Source of the DNA: Salinimicrobium sp. TH3
Lineage (GTDB): Bacteria; Bacteroidota; Bacteroidia; Flavobacteriales; Flavobacteriaceae
DNA length: 64,000 bases
Direction of reading: 5' to 3'
Assembly: GCF_026676115.1 (NCBI RefSeq)
Contig: NZ_JAPONB010000001.1
Span: 672,191 to 736,190, forward strand
How positions within the stretch are numbered: position 1 is the first letter of the stretch; every line of letters begins with the position of its first letter. The translations under genes were made by a program, and so were the position numbers. The notes under the pieces are model-generated. The model ran no database searches. It had not been told where the DNA came from and saw only the letters and a list, made by a program, of their open reading frames with translations. Below, piece by piece: positions 1-8,339 of the stretch.

Positions 1-69
1 CATAACTGAAGCTTCTTTTTTACAACCCGCCATCAGCATGAGCAACAGGAAAAATAATGTCTTCTTCAT
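1..69 (-). CDS. Partial lipoprotein (N-terminus only)
   Basis: The reverse strand reads a start ATG at 69-67 followed by 23 codons, and the frame is still open at the window edge. The residues are two lysines, a hydrophobic stretch rich in Leu/Met, then Ala-Gly-Cys, which is a typical signal peptidase II lipobox. The mature protein would therefore be a lipid-anchored envelope protein. The ATG overlaps the stop codon of the upstream glycosidase gene (TAATG), so the two are almost certainly translated from one mRNA. The function cannot be judged from 23 residues. In this context a substrate-binding or sugar-hydrolase lipoprotein is likely, but that is inference. Confidence 0.75.
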   Translation of the reverse strand, partial: MKKTLFFLLLMLMAGCKKEASVM

Positions 70-2654
70 TACAGCTTCTCAAGTTTAATGGCTGAAAGCA
101 GTGACTTACCTGCATTTTCAGCAAACTTCACGGTTATTCCATCTTTGGAATTTACTTTATATGTAATGCTGATCGCCCTGATCTTCCCATAATCCCGCGC
201 CGGATTAAGATCTTGCTGTACCGGCTCTTCGTTGATCAGGATATCAAAACTGCGGACGCTCTCCTCCATTGTTTCTTCTGAAGATGACAGGTTATAAATG
301 AGTGCTTCCGAAGCATTGAATTGAGGTTCGGCTAGCATAACCGTCACCAGATAAATACCTTCTTCCACATCAAATTTATAGGACTCAATTCCTTCCCTCA
401 TGGTCTGGAAAAGCGGATCATTTTCAGTTCCCTGTATATCTGAAGCAGTACCCTGGATCTTATTTTTATCCTTTTGAAATACCTCTCCGCCAACATACCC
501 AAAGCTATTCTCGCGGTAAGGTTGATCGGCGATCCAGACTTCTCCCGTAACAGGATCTTTATACTGAACATGGGCTCCCACGTTCACAAGTATTGCTTTT
601 TCATCAATTTTATCTAAAAGATTCTCCCGGAAATGCACCTCGAATACCTGGGAATGAGAAACATCTCCGGCAGTAGCTGTCACTTTATTCTTTCCTTCGG
701 GCAATGGGATCTCAAAAATGGCAATTCCGTCGTTGGTTTCTGCGGAATAAGTTTTATCTCCGCTGCTAAGAGTTACCTGTGGGGCATTGGAGAAAACTGT
801 GATCTCCACCTGTTCATCAGAATGTATATAACGATCTGTAAAGTTCTTTCCTGCTACATAGACCATAGGTTCTTTAAGTAGCCGCGCCTGATAGTTGTAG
901 TAAATATCCTTTTTGCTGCGGTCAAAATTGACAAGGCCTTTTTGGTTGATATACGGCATTGCATCCTGCCGGAAGGAGGATCCAAAATCGGCAAAGTTCC
1001 AGGCTGCCATCCCAAAGACATAATCCCGCTCCAGCACCTGGTTGAGGTAACTCCGGTGCAGCTTTAACTGGTAGGCTTCACTGTAATCCCATGGCTGCGG
1101 GTCTGTGGTTTGTATTCTTACGTCGGCACCGGGGCCGTATTCTGAAATGAAGAGCGGCCTGTTGGGGTAACGTTGGTGTTGATCGTCCAGGAATTTTCCG
1201 AAGCTTTCCAGGCCGGGAGAATACCAGCCAAAATAAAGGTTCCAGCCTATGACATCGGGAATATCGGCAATCCCGCTGGTGTTATATAATTCATTTTCGT
1301 GCAGGGCCATCACCGTTAGCCGGTCAGGATCCAATTCCTTGGTTAGCTTTTCAAGTTTTTCGGCCAGTTCTACAGAGGTTTTGATCTTTGCTGCCTTTTC
1401 GGGTTCGGTCATTTTGTTGTTGAAAACGAGCCTGATGAAGATCTCGTTCATATGTCCCCACATGATCACCGAAGGATGGTTGAAGAACTGTTTGATCTGT
1501 TCCCGTTGCATTTTTAAAGAGACATTGTGGTAAGCATCAGAAGCCGTGACATCATTGATCACCGGCACTTCACTCCAAACCAACAGTCCGAGTTCATCGC
1601 AGATCCTGTACACTTCGGGATCCTGCGGATAATGTGCCGTGCGGATGAAATTTGCACCCATCTCCTTGATCATCTCGTAATCCTTCTGGTGGAGACGATC
1701 GGGGAGTGCATTCCCTAATCCCTGGAAATCCTGGTGCCGGTTGGCACCTATGAGTTTTATAGGTTCTCCATTCAGAAAGAAGCCTTTTTCAGGATCCACT
1801 TCAAACCAGCGAAAGCCGAAATTAGAGCTTAACACATCCTGTGTTTTCCCTTCTGAAATAAGCCTGATCTCTGCCCTGTAGAGGTTGGGAGCTGCAGGAG
1901 ACCACAGTTTCGGAGATATGATGTCACCTTCAAAAGTGACTTCCACAACTTCTCCGGCCTTTATCCTGCTCTTATTTTTTAAAAGCTTAACGGAATTTCC
2001 CTGAGGATCAAAGATCTCAGCTTCTACTGTCACTGCTTCTCTTTTGGCGGTGCTATTCTTAATGCTGCTTTCAATCAAGATCCTGCCATTTTCCGCAGAT
2101 ACTTCAGGAGTTCTGATCAAGAAATTGCCTGTTGCCTCATTTGCAGTCTCAAAATGCAGTTTTGGAGTAGTAATTAGCCATAGGTCCCGGTAAATTCCGC
2201 CGTAGAAATTGAAGTCGGCATCAAGGGGAGGGATATCAACATTATGACCGTTGTCAACAACAATCCTGATCTGGTTTTCGGCGCCCGGAATTAATGTTTT
2301 TGTGAGATCGAAAACAAAGCCCGTATAGCCGCCGCGATGTTCGCCGACTAGCTGATCGTTAACATATAATGTTGTCACCTGGTTGCTGCCTTCAAACTTC
2401 AGAAATACCTGCCTGTTTTCCCATTTTTGAGGAGCAAATAAAGTTTTTGTGTAAGTTCCTTCTCCGCGGAAATATTCCTTGCCGTCCCTGAAAGGGTCTT
2501 GAGCATTCCAGGTGTGGGGAAGGTCCACGATCTTTTCGGCATGTGCTTCCGAAGAAAATTTCCAGGCAGAATTGAGCGTTTGTACCTGTCGCTGGGAATA
2601 AACAAAACTGTTTAAAAATATTAGGACAAACAACATGGGCTTTGAATAATTCAT
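69..2654 (-). CDS. Glycoside hydrolase family 2 protein with C-terminal malectin-like domain
   Basis: This 861-residue secreted enzyme has a signal peptide (about residues 1-20, cleavage after VYS). It then has the GH2 order: a jelly-roll sugar-binding domain (about 25-165), an immunoglobulin-like domain (about 170-285) and a TIM barrel (about 290-590). The acid/base Glu lies in WGHMNE (about 403) and the nucleophile Glu in FISEYGPGAD (about 504). The last 170 residues resemble a malectin-like carbohydrate-binding domain (NVGAHVQYKDPVTGEVW). GH2 enzymes are exo-acting beta-galactosidases, beta-mannosidases or beta-glucuronidases; the substrate cannot be fixed here. The gene lies 19 bp after an esterase gene and overlaps a lipoprotein gene by TAATG, so it is probably part of a polysaccharide utilisation locus extending left of the window. 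Confidence 0.9.
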   Translation of the reverse strand: MNYSKPMLFVLIFLNSFVYSQRQVQTLNSAWKFSSEAHAEKIVDLPHTWNAQDPFRDGKEYFRGEGTYTKTLFAPQKWENRQVFLKFEGSNQVTTLYVNDQLVGEHRGGYTGFVFDLTKTLIPGAENQIRIVVDNGHNVDIPPLDADFNFYGGIYRDLWLITTPKLHFETANEATGNFLIRTPEVSAENGRILIESSIKNSTAKREAVTVEAEIFDPQGNSVKLLKNKSRIKAGEVVEVTFEGDIISPKLWSPAAPNLYRAEIRLISEGKTQDVLSSNFGFRWFEVDPEKGFFLNGEPIKLIGANRHQDFQGLGNALPDRLHQKDYEMIKEMGANFIRTAHYPQDPEVYRICDELGLLVWSEVPVINDVTASDAYHNVSLKMQREQIKQFFNHPSVIMWGHMNEIFIRLVFNNKMTEPEKAAKIKTSVELAEKLEKLTKELDPDRLTVMALHENELYNTSGIADIPDVIGWNLYFGWYSPGLESFGKFLDDQHQRYPNRPLFISEYGPGADVRIQTTDPQPWDYSEAYQLKLHRSYLNQVLERDYVFGMAAWNFADFGSSFRQDAMPYINQKGLVNFDRSKKDIYYNYQARLLKEPMVYVAGKNFTDRYIHSDEQVEITVFSNAPQVTLSSGDKTYSAETNDGIAIFEIPLPEGKNKVTATAGDVSHSQVFEVHFRENLLDKIDEKAILVNVGAHVQYKDPVTGEVWIADQPYRENSFGYVGGEVFQKDKNKIQGTASDIQGTENDPLFQTMREGIESYKFDVEEGIYLVTVMLAEPQFNASEALIYNLSSSEETMEESVRSFDILINEEPVQQDLNPARDYGKIRAISITYKVNSKDGITVKFAENAGKSLLSAIKLEKL

Positions 2655-2673
2655 TGTTATATTATCTTCCGGA

Positions 2674-3477
2674 TTATTTTAGTACTTCTATTTGTAGTTT
2701 TTCGCTATCAAGAAAAGCCCGCTTAAAAAATCCAAATACCCTATCCAGGTGATCAAAAGGCATCCCCGCATGTTCATGTTTTCCTCCTTCAAAGCTGTAA
2801 AGCAGGTAGGAGGTGTCAAGTTCTTTTAGCTTACTGCTAATCGTTCGGGAGCCATCCAGCATAATATAACCCGGCGCATTAGGATCACAATAATGATGGG
2901 GAGCGGTGGCATAAGGAACAAGATTATCTTCTGTTCCGTGAAAAAATACTCCGGGAACTGCATTTTCGGTAGTTATGTACCGAGCGTCTACAATAGCACC
3001 GGCGAGGGAGAATACTCCGTCAATGTCTATGGAATTATATTTTGTAGTATTCCCGAACATGAGTCGGGCGTTATAAACTGCATTAAGAACTGCTTCGGCG
3101 CCAGCACTGCTTCCGCCCACGATCACCTGCTCAGGATCTATTCGGTACTTTTCTTTATTGTTAATCATAAATTGAACAGCATCCATAAAATCTTCAGCGG
3201 CTTTTTTAAAAGTTGCTATTTTTCCGGAAGCTTCATAGTCACAGCCAAAGGATTGACCTTTTCGGGTGAGACGGTAAGAGATCTGGACCGCGACATAACC
3301 TTTTCTTGCGGCTGCCTGTGCAAATTTTACCTCGGCTTCATTGGTGCGGGTGCCACCTGCGAATCCGCCGCCATGCATAAAAACTATCAAAGGCCTTGTG
3401 TGGGAAGTATCGTTCTTTGGCTGGTAAATATCCAGTTTAAGGTCTTCGCCGTTTTTGACAGCATAGGTTTCTGTCAC
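2674..3477 (-). CDS. Secreted alpha/beta-hydrolase (carboxylesterase family), 5' end disrupted
   Basis: An esterase/lipase-type alpha/beta hydrolase. From the GTG at 3477 there are 267 residues with the oxyanion-hole motif HGGGF (about 35), the nucleophile elbow GGSSAG (about 123) and a late His in GGKHEHAG (about 234) that may complete the triad. Relatives often deacylate plant or algal polysaccharides, which fits the adjacent GH2 gene. The GTG is only the first usable start in the intact frame. Upstream in the same frame the DNA encodes a convincing signal peptide (positions 3478-3564), but it is cut off from any start by an in-frame TAA. See the separate entry. As it stands the product would stay in the cytoplasm. 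Confidence 0.75.
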   Translation of the reverse strand: MTETYAVKNGEDLKLDIYQPKNDTSHTRPLIVFMHGGGFAGGTRTNEAEVKFAQAAARKGYVAVQISYRLTRKGQSFGCDYEASGKIATFKKAAEDFMDAVQFMINNKEKYRIDPEQVIVGGSSAGAEAVLNAVYNARLMFGNTTKYNSIDIDGVFSLAGAIVDARYITTENAVPGVFFHGTEDNLVPYATAPHHYCDPNAPGYIMLDGSRTISSKLKELDTSYLLYSFEGGKHEHAGMPFDHLDRVFGFFKRAFLDSEKLQIEVLK

Positions 3478-3578
3478 CGCAGCTTCAGCTTCAAAAATGT
3501 CATTTAAGTAACGTTCTTGAGCAGAGCATAAGAAGGACAGGAACAGGAAACTCAGGACTAAAAATTAGCGCATTTCAC
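3478..3578 (-). pseudogene. Signal-peptide segment of the esterase, separated by an apparent frameshift
   Basis: Reading upstream of the esterase on the minus strand, the open frame encodes FLVLSFLFLSFLCSAQERY, a signal peptide with a signal-peptidase-I-type end. It is preceded by ATG CGC TAA (3573-3565), so the only ATG in frame is followed by a stop. Adding one base to the run of five A (plus strand 3560-3564) would instead join a GTG start at 3578 (GTG AAA TGC GCT AAT) to the signal peptide, giving the usual Met-Lys n-region. This fits a one-base deletion in a homopolymer, real or a sequencing error. Confidence 0.6.
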
Positions 3579-3720
3579 AAAAAATGTTAGGAGCTCTAAG
3601 ATAAGTTTTTTCTGAATTTTCAGCAGCTTTAACTTCAGCAAATCCAAGGCTCCAATTGCATTTTCTGGTAATTGCAAAACTGTATTAATATGATAATTCA
3701 AAAAAAAAATCTCAGCCTCA

Positions 3721-3749
3721 GGCAACCTTTTGTAACTTTCACTCGTCTA
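3721..3749 (+). promoter_or_regulatory. ECF-type promoter of the sigma factor gene
   Basis: GGCAACC (3721-3727), a 16-bp spacer and CGTCTA (3744-3749) match the AAC(C) -35 and CGTC -10 pattern of ECF sigma factors. It lies just upstream of the ECF sigma gene at 3780. This suggests the sigma factor transcribes its own operon. The pattern is visible in the sequence; autoregulation is inference. Confidence 0.6.
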
Positions 3750-3779
3750 TGTTAATAGAAGGCCTTTAAAAATGTTTGA

Positions 3780-4349
3780 GTGAAAGTAATTCAACTCTTT
3801 AAAAATGATTCTCTGTTGATCAAACGTGCAGCCGCCGGTAACCGGCAGGCACAGCGTAAGATCTATGAGAAACATTCAGGGAAAATGCTTAGCGTTTGCA
3901 GGCAGTATGTGAAGGATCTTCAGCATGCCGAGGATGTAATGCTAAATGGGTTTTTCAAGGTATTTGCCCACCTGGAAGATTTTCGGGATGAGGGCAGCTT
4001 TGAGGGCTGGATGCGCAGGATCATGATAAGGGAGGCAATCTCTTTTCTCCGGACAGATAAACGTTCATTATTTGCTGAAGATGAGGTGCCTGAAAAGACT
4101 GATTTCTCATACACCTTTACTGAAGATTTTAATGCGGCGCACATCCAGGAGATGATCGACAGCCTGCCCGAAGGTTATAAAATGGTGTTTTTGATGTATG
4201 CTGTGGAAGGTTACAAGCACTCAGAAATCGCGAAAATGCTGAACATTACTAAAGGAACTTCTAAATCACAGCTTTTTAAGGCCAGAAAGATGCTGCAGGA
4301 AAAGCTGAAACAGGAAAACATGACAGAATATGGAATCGGAAAAATTTGA
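3780..4349 (+). CDS. RNA polymerase ECF-subfamily sigma factor
   Basis: A 189-residue sigma-70 family protein with region 2 (about 28-95, including the AEDVMLNGFFKVF helix and the WMRRIMIREAI segment) and region 4 (about 125-180, with the helix-turn-helix YKHSEIAKMLNITKGTSKSQLFKARKML). Regions 1 and 3 are absent, which defines the ECF class. The start is GTG at 3780; no in-frame ATG lies nearby upstream. It overlaps the next gene by 20 bp, so sigma factor and membrane partner are probably translationally coupled. An ECF-like promoter sits about 30 bp upstream. The signal it answers to is unknown; the membrane partner and outer membrane protein downstream suggest an envelope cue. Confidence 0.9.
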   Translation: MKVIQLFKNDSLLIKRAAAGNRQAQRKIYEKHSGKMLSVCRQYVKDLQHAEDVMLNGFFKVFAHLEDFRDEGSFEGWMRRIMIREAISFLRTDKRSLFAEDEVPEKTDFSYTFTEDFNAAHIQEMIDSLPEGYKMVFLMYAVEGYKHSEIAKMLNITKGTSKSQLFKARKMLQEKLKQENMTEYGIGKI

Positions 4350-5070
4350 AAATAGGATAAAAATCTTGCTTGAAGAGAGAGAAATAAAGCCTTCTCCTCA
4401 AAGTTGGGATCGTCTCGAGCAGCGGCTTGATAAAAAGAAGAAGGTGAGAAAACCTTACCTGTTATGGATTAGTTCCGCAGCCGCCGTGGCCATAATCTTC
4501 TTTAGCCTGGGCACATATATTAATGCTCCAGTAGCTTCGGAAGGGCCGCAAGTGGTGGAGCAAACTTTACAAGATCCCATTTTGGAGGAGAAAATACAGG
4601 AGCCTGAGGTAATTCAGTTAGCTACTTTAGAAGGTGAAGGAGAGCAAGGGGAAGGAGACCAAAAAGATCCTGAAACAGAGAAAAAATCTTCAGCTGAAAA
4701 ACCTTCCAAAAATGTCATTTTTGAGACCCCTGTTGGAGATGCTTCCGAAGAAGAAAGTTTGCTGGCTTCAGAAAATACTTCAGAAACAATTGAAGTTGTA
4801 AATCCGGAAAATGAATTGCTGCTGGCTGAAAATAAAGAGGAAAGTTCTGAACCTGAAATACCTTATGAAGTAAGTGATACTGAAGTGGAAGCACTCTTAT
4901 TGCTGGCATCGGCCGAATTAGAATCTGATCCTGTCTTTACCGTAGATTCGGGGGATTTACTGCACCAGGTAGAATATGAACTGGACCAGTCGTTTAGAGA
5001 AAAAGTATTTGAGGTTGTAAAAGAAGGTCTTTCCAGGGCAAAAACTGCAGTCGCAAACAGGGATTTTTAA
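4330..5070 (+). CDS. Single-span membrane protein, probable anti-sigma factor
   Basis: A 246-residue protein: a basic cytoplasmic segment of about 40 residues (ending KKKKVRKPY), one membrane helix (about 42-64, LLWISSAAAVAIIFFSLGTYI), then a long, strongly acidic, low-complexity periplasmic tail rich in Glu, Ser and Pro. No zinc-binding anti-sigma motif (HxxxCxxC) is present. The role as anti-sigma factor is inferred from the topology and from the 20-bp overlap with the ECF sigma gene; I do not recognise a family. ATG at 4330. A perfect copy of the dispersed palindrome lies inside it at 4707-4723. Confidence 0.6.
   Translation: MESEKFENRIKILLEEREIKPSPQSWDRLEQRLDKKKKVRKPYLLWISSAAAVAIIFFSLGTYINAPVASEGPQVVEQTLQDPILEEKIQEPEVIQLATLEGEGEQGEGDQKDPETEKKSSAEKPSKNVIFETPVGDASEEESLLASENTSETIEVVNPENELLLAENKEESSEPEIPYEVSDTEVEALLLLASAELESDPVFTVDSGDLLHQVEYELDQSFREKVFEVVKEGLSRAKTAVANRDF
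4707..4723. repeat. Dispersed 17-bp palindrome, perfect copy
   Basis: CAAAAATG-T-CATTTTTG, two perfect 8-bp arms around one central base, inside the probable anti-sigma gene. Other perfect copies are at 31641 and 58371; see findings. Confidence 0.6.
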
Positions 5071-5132
5071 TCAAATAATTCATCAATCAATCAATTAACG
5101 GGCTTTGTACAGAAGCCCAAAAAACTAAAATC

Positions 5133-6155
5133 ATGAAAAATATTACATTTTTAATGCTCTTAACTCTTTGTTCCTTTATTGTTAATCCTGCTTTGGCACA
5201 GGAAAAAACAAACAGCGAAAAGATCGAACAGTTGGAAAAACAAAAAGAGCAGATCATCGCCGAGGAGAAGGAAGCTCTTAAACTCGAAGTAGAAGCAATT
5301 AACCGACGTGCAGAAGCTAAGGAGATCGACTGGGAAGAAGCCGAAAAACTCAAGAGCGAAGCCGCAAGAAAACATGCCTTGAACATCCAGAACAGGGTAG
5401 CGATAATAGATAACCAGATCGCCCTGCTAACAAGGGAAGAAGGGACCGAGGAATTTGAGTGGGAAGATGAGGAGGAAGATGATGATGATGATCACTGGTA
5501 CAACAAAAGTAAGTACAGCCGAACTTCCACCCACCTTGTACTAGCTGTGGGATTCAATAATGCACTTACCGAAGACCAGTCTATCAATGATTCTGACTTT
5601 AAAGTAGGAGGCAGTCGTTTTTTCGAACTTGGAATTGCATGGAGAACCCGCGTTTTTGAACAAAGTAACTTTATGCGTTTACGGTATGGATTCTCATTTC
5701 AGTTCAATGGTTTAAAACCTACAGATAACCGTTTCTTTGTTGAAGATGGAGATCTCACTATGCTGGAGGAATATCCACTTGATCTGGACAAGTCGAAATT
5801 CAGGATGGATAATCTTGTATTTCCTGTTCATTTTGAGTTTGGTCCTTCTAAAAAAGTCGAAACTCCGCGCAGTGTTTGGTTTTCAACGCATAACAAACTC
5901 AAAATTGGCCTTGGGGGCTACGCCGGTGTAAACCTGGGGGAACGTCAAAAATTGAAATATGAAGAGGATGGAGAAAAGGTGAAGGAAAAGCTCAAGGGAG
6001 ATTATAATACAAACGACTTTATCTATGGGCTGAGTGGTTATCTTGGCTGGGGAGATGCCTCCATTTATGTGAAGTACGATCTTAATCCTATTTTTAAAGA
6101 TCCAAACCCCGAGATGCGAAACATTTCTATAGGTCTGAGATTTGATGCGAACTAG
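5133..6155 (+). CDS. Outer membrane beta-barrel protein with N-terminal coiled coil
   Basis: A 340-residue exported protein. A signal peptide (1-22, ending ALA) is followed by a charged heptad-rich helix likely to form a coiled coil (about 25-95) and a very acidic linker (about 105-122, with runs of Glu and Asp). The remaining 215 residues alternate hydrophobic and polar residues with many aromatic and Gly residues and end in SIGLRFDAN, as expected for a porin-like barrel. I do not recognise a specific family. It follows the sigma and anti-sigma pair by 62 bp in the same direction, so it may be a target or sensor of that pair. A strong hairpin ends the unit at 6307-6335. Confidence 0.6.
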   Translation: MKNITFLMLLTLCSFIVNPALAQEKTNSEKIEQLEKQKEQIIAEEKEALKLEVEAINRRAEAKEIDWEEAEKLKSEAARKHALNIQNRVAIIDNQIALLTREEGTEEFEWEDEEEDDDDDHWYNKSKYSRTSTHLVLAVGFNNALTEDQSINDSDFKVGGSRFFELGIAWRTRVFEQSNFMRLRYGFSFQFNGLKPTDNRFFVEDGDLTMLEEYPLDLDKSKFRMDNLVFPVHFEFGPSKKVETPRSVWFSTHNKLKIGLGGYAGVNLGERQKLKYEEDGEKVKEKLKGDYNTNDFIYGLSGYLGWGDASIYVKYDLNPIFKDPNPEMRNISIGLRFDAN

Positions 6156-6306
6156 GTTTATTTAATAGACCTTCTAAAGTTATGGGACCACCATTCTGCA
6201 TTTATATTTAGAAGGTTTCGCGAATTTTTTGAAATGAATGAAATATTTTGAAACATGTTCAGGGTGAGATAAAACTGATCTGTTACATCGACTGATAATA
6301 GAATTT

Positions 6307-6340
6307 GAAGGGATTTCCCAATAGGAAATCCCTTCTGTTT
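6307..6340 (+). terminator. Rho-independent terminator of the sigma-factor operon
   Basis: A perfect 12-bp stem (GAAGGGATTTCC / GGAAATCCCTTC) with a 5-nt loop, followed by TGTTTTAT. It separates the sigma-factor operon from dnaG. Confidence 0.75.
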
Positions 6341-6355
6341 TATGGTTATAAAACG

Positions 6356-6363
6356 TACATTTG
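6356..6363 (+). promoter_or_regulatory. -7 promoter element of dnaG
   Basis: TACATTTG matches the Bacteroidota -7 consensus TAnnTTTG. It lies about 24 bp upstream of the ATG at 6387 and after the terminator. No clear -33 TTTG was found. It favours the start at 6387 over an earlier in-frame codon at 6342. Confidence 0.45.
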
Positions 6364-6386
6364 AGCAAAATTTCCGCAGTAAAAAA

Positions 6387-8339
6387 ATGATCTCAAAATC
6401 TACCATAGACCGTGTTTTTGAAGCTTCCCGCGTAGAGGAGGTGCTTGGCGATTTTGTAAATCTAAAGAAGTCGGGCAGCAATTACAAAGGCCTTAGCCCG
6501 TTTAGCGATGAGCGCACACCCAGTTTCATGGTTTCTCCTGTCAAGCAGATATGGAAGGATTTTTCCAGCGGAAAAGGAGGAAATGTGGTGGCCTTTTTAA
6601 TGGAGCATGAACATTTCACCTATCCCGAAGCTATCAAGTACCTGGCAAAGAAGTACAACATTGAAGTTGAAGAGACAGAGCAGAGCCAGGAGCAAAAGGA
6701 GCAGGCAGATGAGAGGGAGAGCATGTTCCTTGTTTCGGAATTTGCTGCAAAATATTTTCAGAACAACCTGCTAAAGACCGAGCTGGGAAAGGCCATTGGT
6801 CTTAGTTATTTCAGGGAACGGGGTTTTACAGATGAAACCATCAAGAAATTTAATTTGGGTTACTGCCTGGATGACTGGAACGCCTTTACCAATGAAGCCC
6901 TTAAAAAGGGTTACAAGCTGGAATACCTAGAGAAAACCGGGCTTAGTATTGTAAAGGAGGATAAGCAGTTTGACAGGTTTAAAGGTCGGGTAATGTTCCC
7001 TATCCAGTCCATGAGTGGTCGTGTGTTGGGTTTTGGGGGAAGGATACTTACTAATGATAAAAAAGCGGCAAAATACCTTAACAGCCCCGAAAGTGATATT
7101 TACCATAAGAGCAAAGTGCTTTACGGGATCTACCATGCAAAGCAGGCTATTGCCAAAGAGGATAATTGCTACCTGGTAGAAGGCTATACAGATGTGATCC
7201 AGTTTAATCAGGCCGGAATTGAGAATGTTGTTTCCTCATCGGGTACAGCTTTAACGCCCGAGCAGATAAGGCTGATCAACAGGCTTACAAAAAATATAAC
7301 GGTACTTTTCGATAGTGATGCTGCCGGCCAACGTGCATCCATTCGTGGAATTGACCTTATCCTGGAGCAGGGGATGAACGTTAAAGTTTGTGCCTTCCCT
7401 GAAGGGGAGGATCCCGACAGTTTTGCCAAAAAGATTTCCGAAGAAGATATAAGGCTGTACCTGAAAGAAAATTCAAAGGACTTCATCAATTACAAAGCCT
7501 CCCTCTTGATGGAGGAAGCTAAGAACGATCCCGTCAAGAAGGCTTCCTTGATTAGGGATATGGTGAGCAGCATTTCAAAGATCCCGGATAATATTCAGCA
7601 GGAAGTTTATGTGCAGGAAACCTCCCGCATTATGGATATTTCTGAAGAAGTGTTATTTACCACCCTTGCACAACTTGGAGGTAAAGTCGTTGGGAAGCCA
7701 ACTTCTAAAAAGACCCAGCAGTTTGAAGTAGTAAGGGATGACCCTGCCCCGCGGGTGAAGGTTGACGAGTTGTATGTGCTGGAGCGAACTATTATTAGTC
7801 TTTTGCTGCACTACGGAATGATGGAGGAGGATTTTGAAGACCTGGTCGTTAAGGTAGACGATAAAGGGGAAATTACCCTCGAACCCGAGATGGTAACAGC
7901 GAAGGTTTATGAAAAGATCTTCCTCGATTTACAGGAGGATGAAGTAGCATTTGCAAATGAACATTTCCAGAAGATCTATCAACTGATTATTCAAAAATAT
8001 AACGAGGAGGAAGAATTTTCCATAGACACTTTCATAAATGGTTTGCAACCTGAAAATGCTTCGGAAGTAACGAGTATTTTGATGGATGAAGAGCAATATG
8101 TTCTTCATGACTGGGAAAGGATGGAAATATTTGTAAAAGGGAAAAAAGCTGAAATTGGTCGCCTGGTAAATGAGACAATTCTCGCTTTGAGAAGGTATTT
8201 GGTGAACCGAAAAATTAATGAACTGAACCGGGAAATAAAAGAAGTTCCCCCCGAGGAGTCCATGGGGATCCTTCAGGATATTATGGATTATATTTCTCTA
8301 AAAAAGGTGCTGTCGGGCAAACTAAACCGGGTTATGTAG
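6387..8339 (+). CDS. dnaG: DNA primase DnaG lacking the zinc-ribbon ligands
   Basis: Makes RNA primers for the replication fork. It has 650 residues from MISKSTIDRV: a CHC2-type N-terminal domain (about 1-95), the RNA polymerase core with TOPRIM (acidic motif in LVEGYTDVI, about 265; DSDAAG further on) and a C-terminal helicase-interaction region. The N-terminal domain keeps the zinc-ribbon fold residues (YKGLSPFSDERTPSF, FSSGKGGN), but all four metal ligands are replaced: Ser37, Ser40, Asp58 and Ser61 stand where Cys, His, Cys and Cys are normal. I recall this as common in Flavobacteriaceae, but it could not be checked. The 3' end overlaps the convergent response regulator gene by 8 bp. Confidence 0.95.
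   Translation: MISKSTIDRVFEASRVEEVLGDFVNLKKSGSNYKGLSPFSDERTPSFMVSPVKQIWKDFSSGKGGNVVAFLMEHEHFTYPEAIKYLAKKYNIEVEETEQSQEQKEQADERESMFLVSEFAAKYFQNNLLKTELGKAIGLSYFRERGFTDETIKKFNLGYCLDDWNAFTNEALKKGYKLEYLEKTGLSIVKEDKQFDRFKGRVMFPIQSMSGRVLGFGGRILTNDKKAAKYLNSPESDIYHKSKVLYGIYHAKQAIAKEDNCYLVEGYTDVIQFNQAGIENVVSSSGTALTPEQIRLINRLTKNITVLFDSDAAGQRASIRGIDLILEQGMNVKVCAFPEGEDPDSFAKKISEEDIRLYLKENSKDFINYKASLLMEEAKNDPVKKASLIRDMVSSISKIPDNIQQEVYVQETSRIMDISEEVLFTTLAQLGGKVVGKPTSKKTQQFEVVRDDPAPRVKVDELYVLERTIISLLLHYGMMEEDFEDLVVKVDDKGEITLEPEMVTAKVYEKIFLDLQEDEVAFANEHFQKIYQLIIQKYNEEEEFSIDTFINGLQPENASEVTSILMDEEQYVLHDWERMEIFVKGKKAEIGRLVNETILALRRYLVNRKINELNREIKEVPPEESMGILQDIMDYISLKKVLSGKLNRVM

Noticed and set aside
2893..3507. 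204-residue plus-strand reading frame
   Set aside because: Antisense to the esterase gene, whose catalytic motifs are clear. No recognisable motif on this strand.
6158..6481. Minus-strand frames between the beta-barrel gene and dnaG
   Set aside because: They cross the terminator hairpin and the dnaG start; no conserved features.
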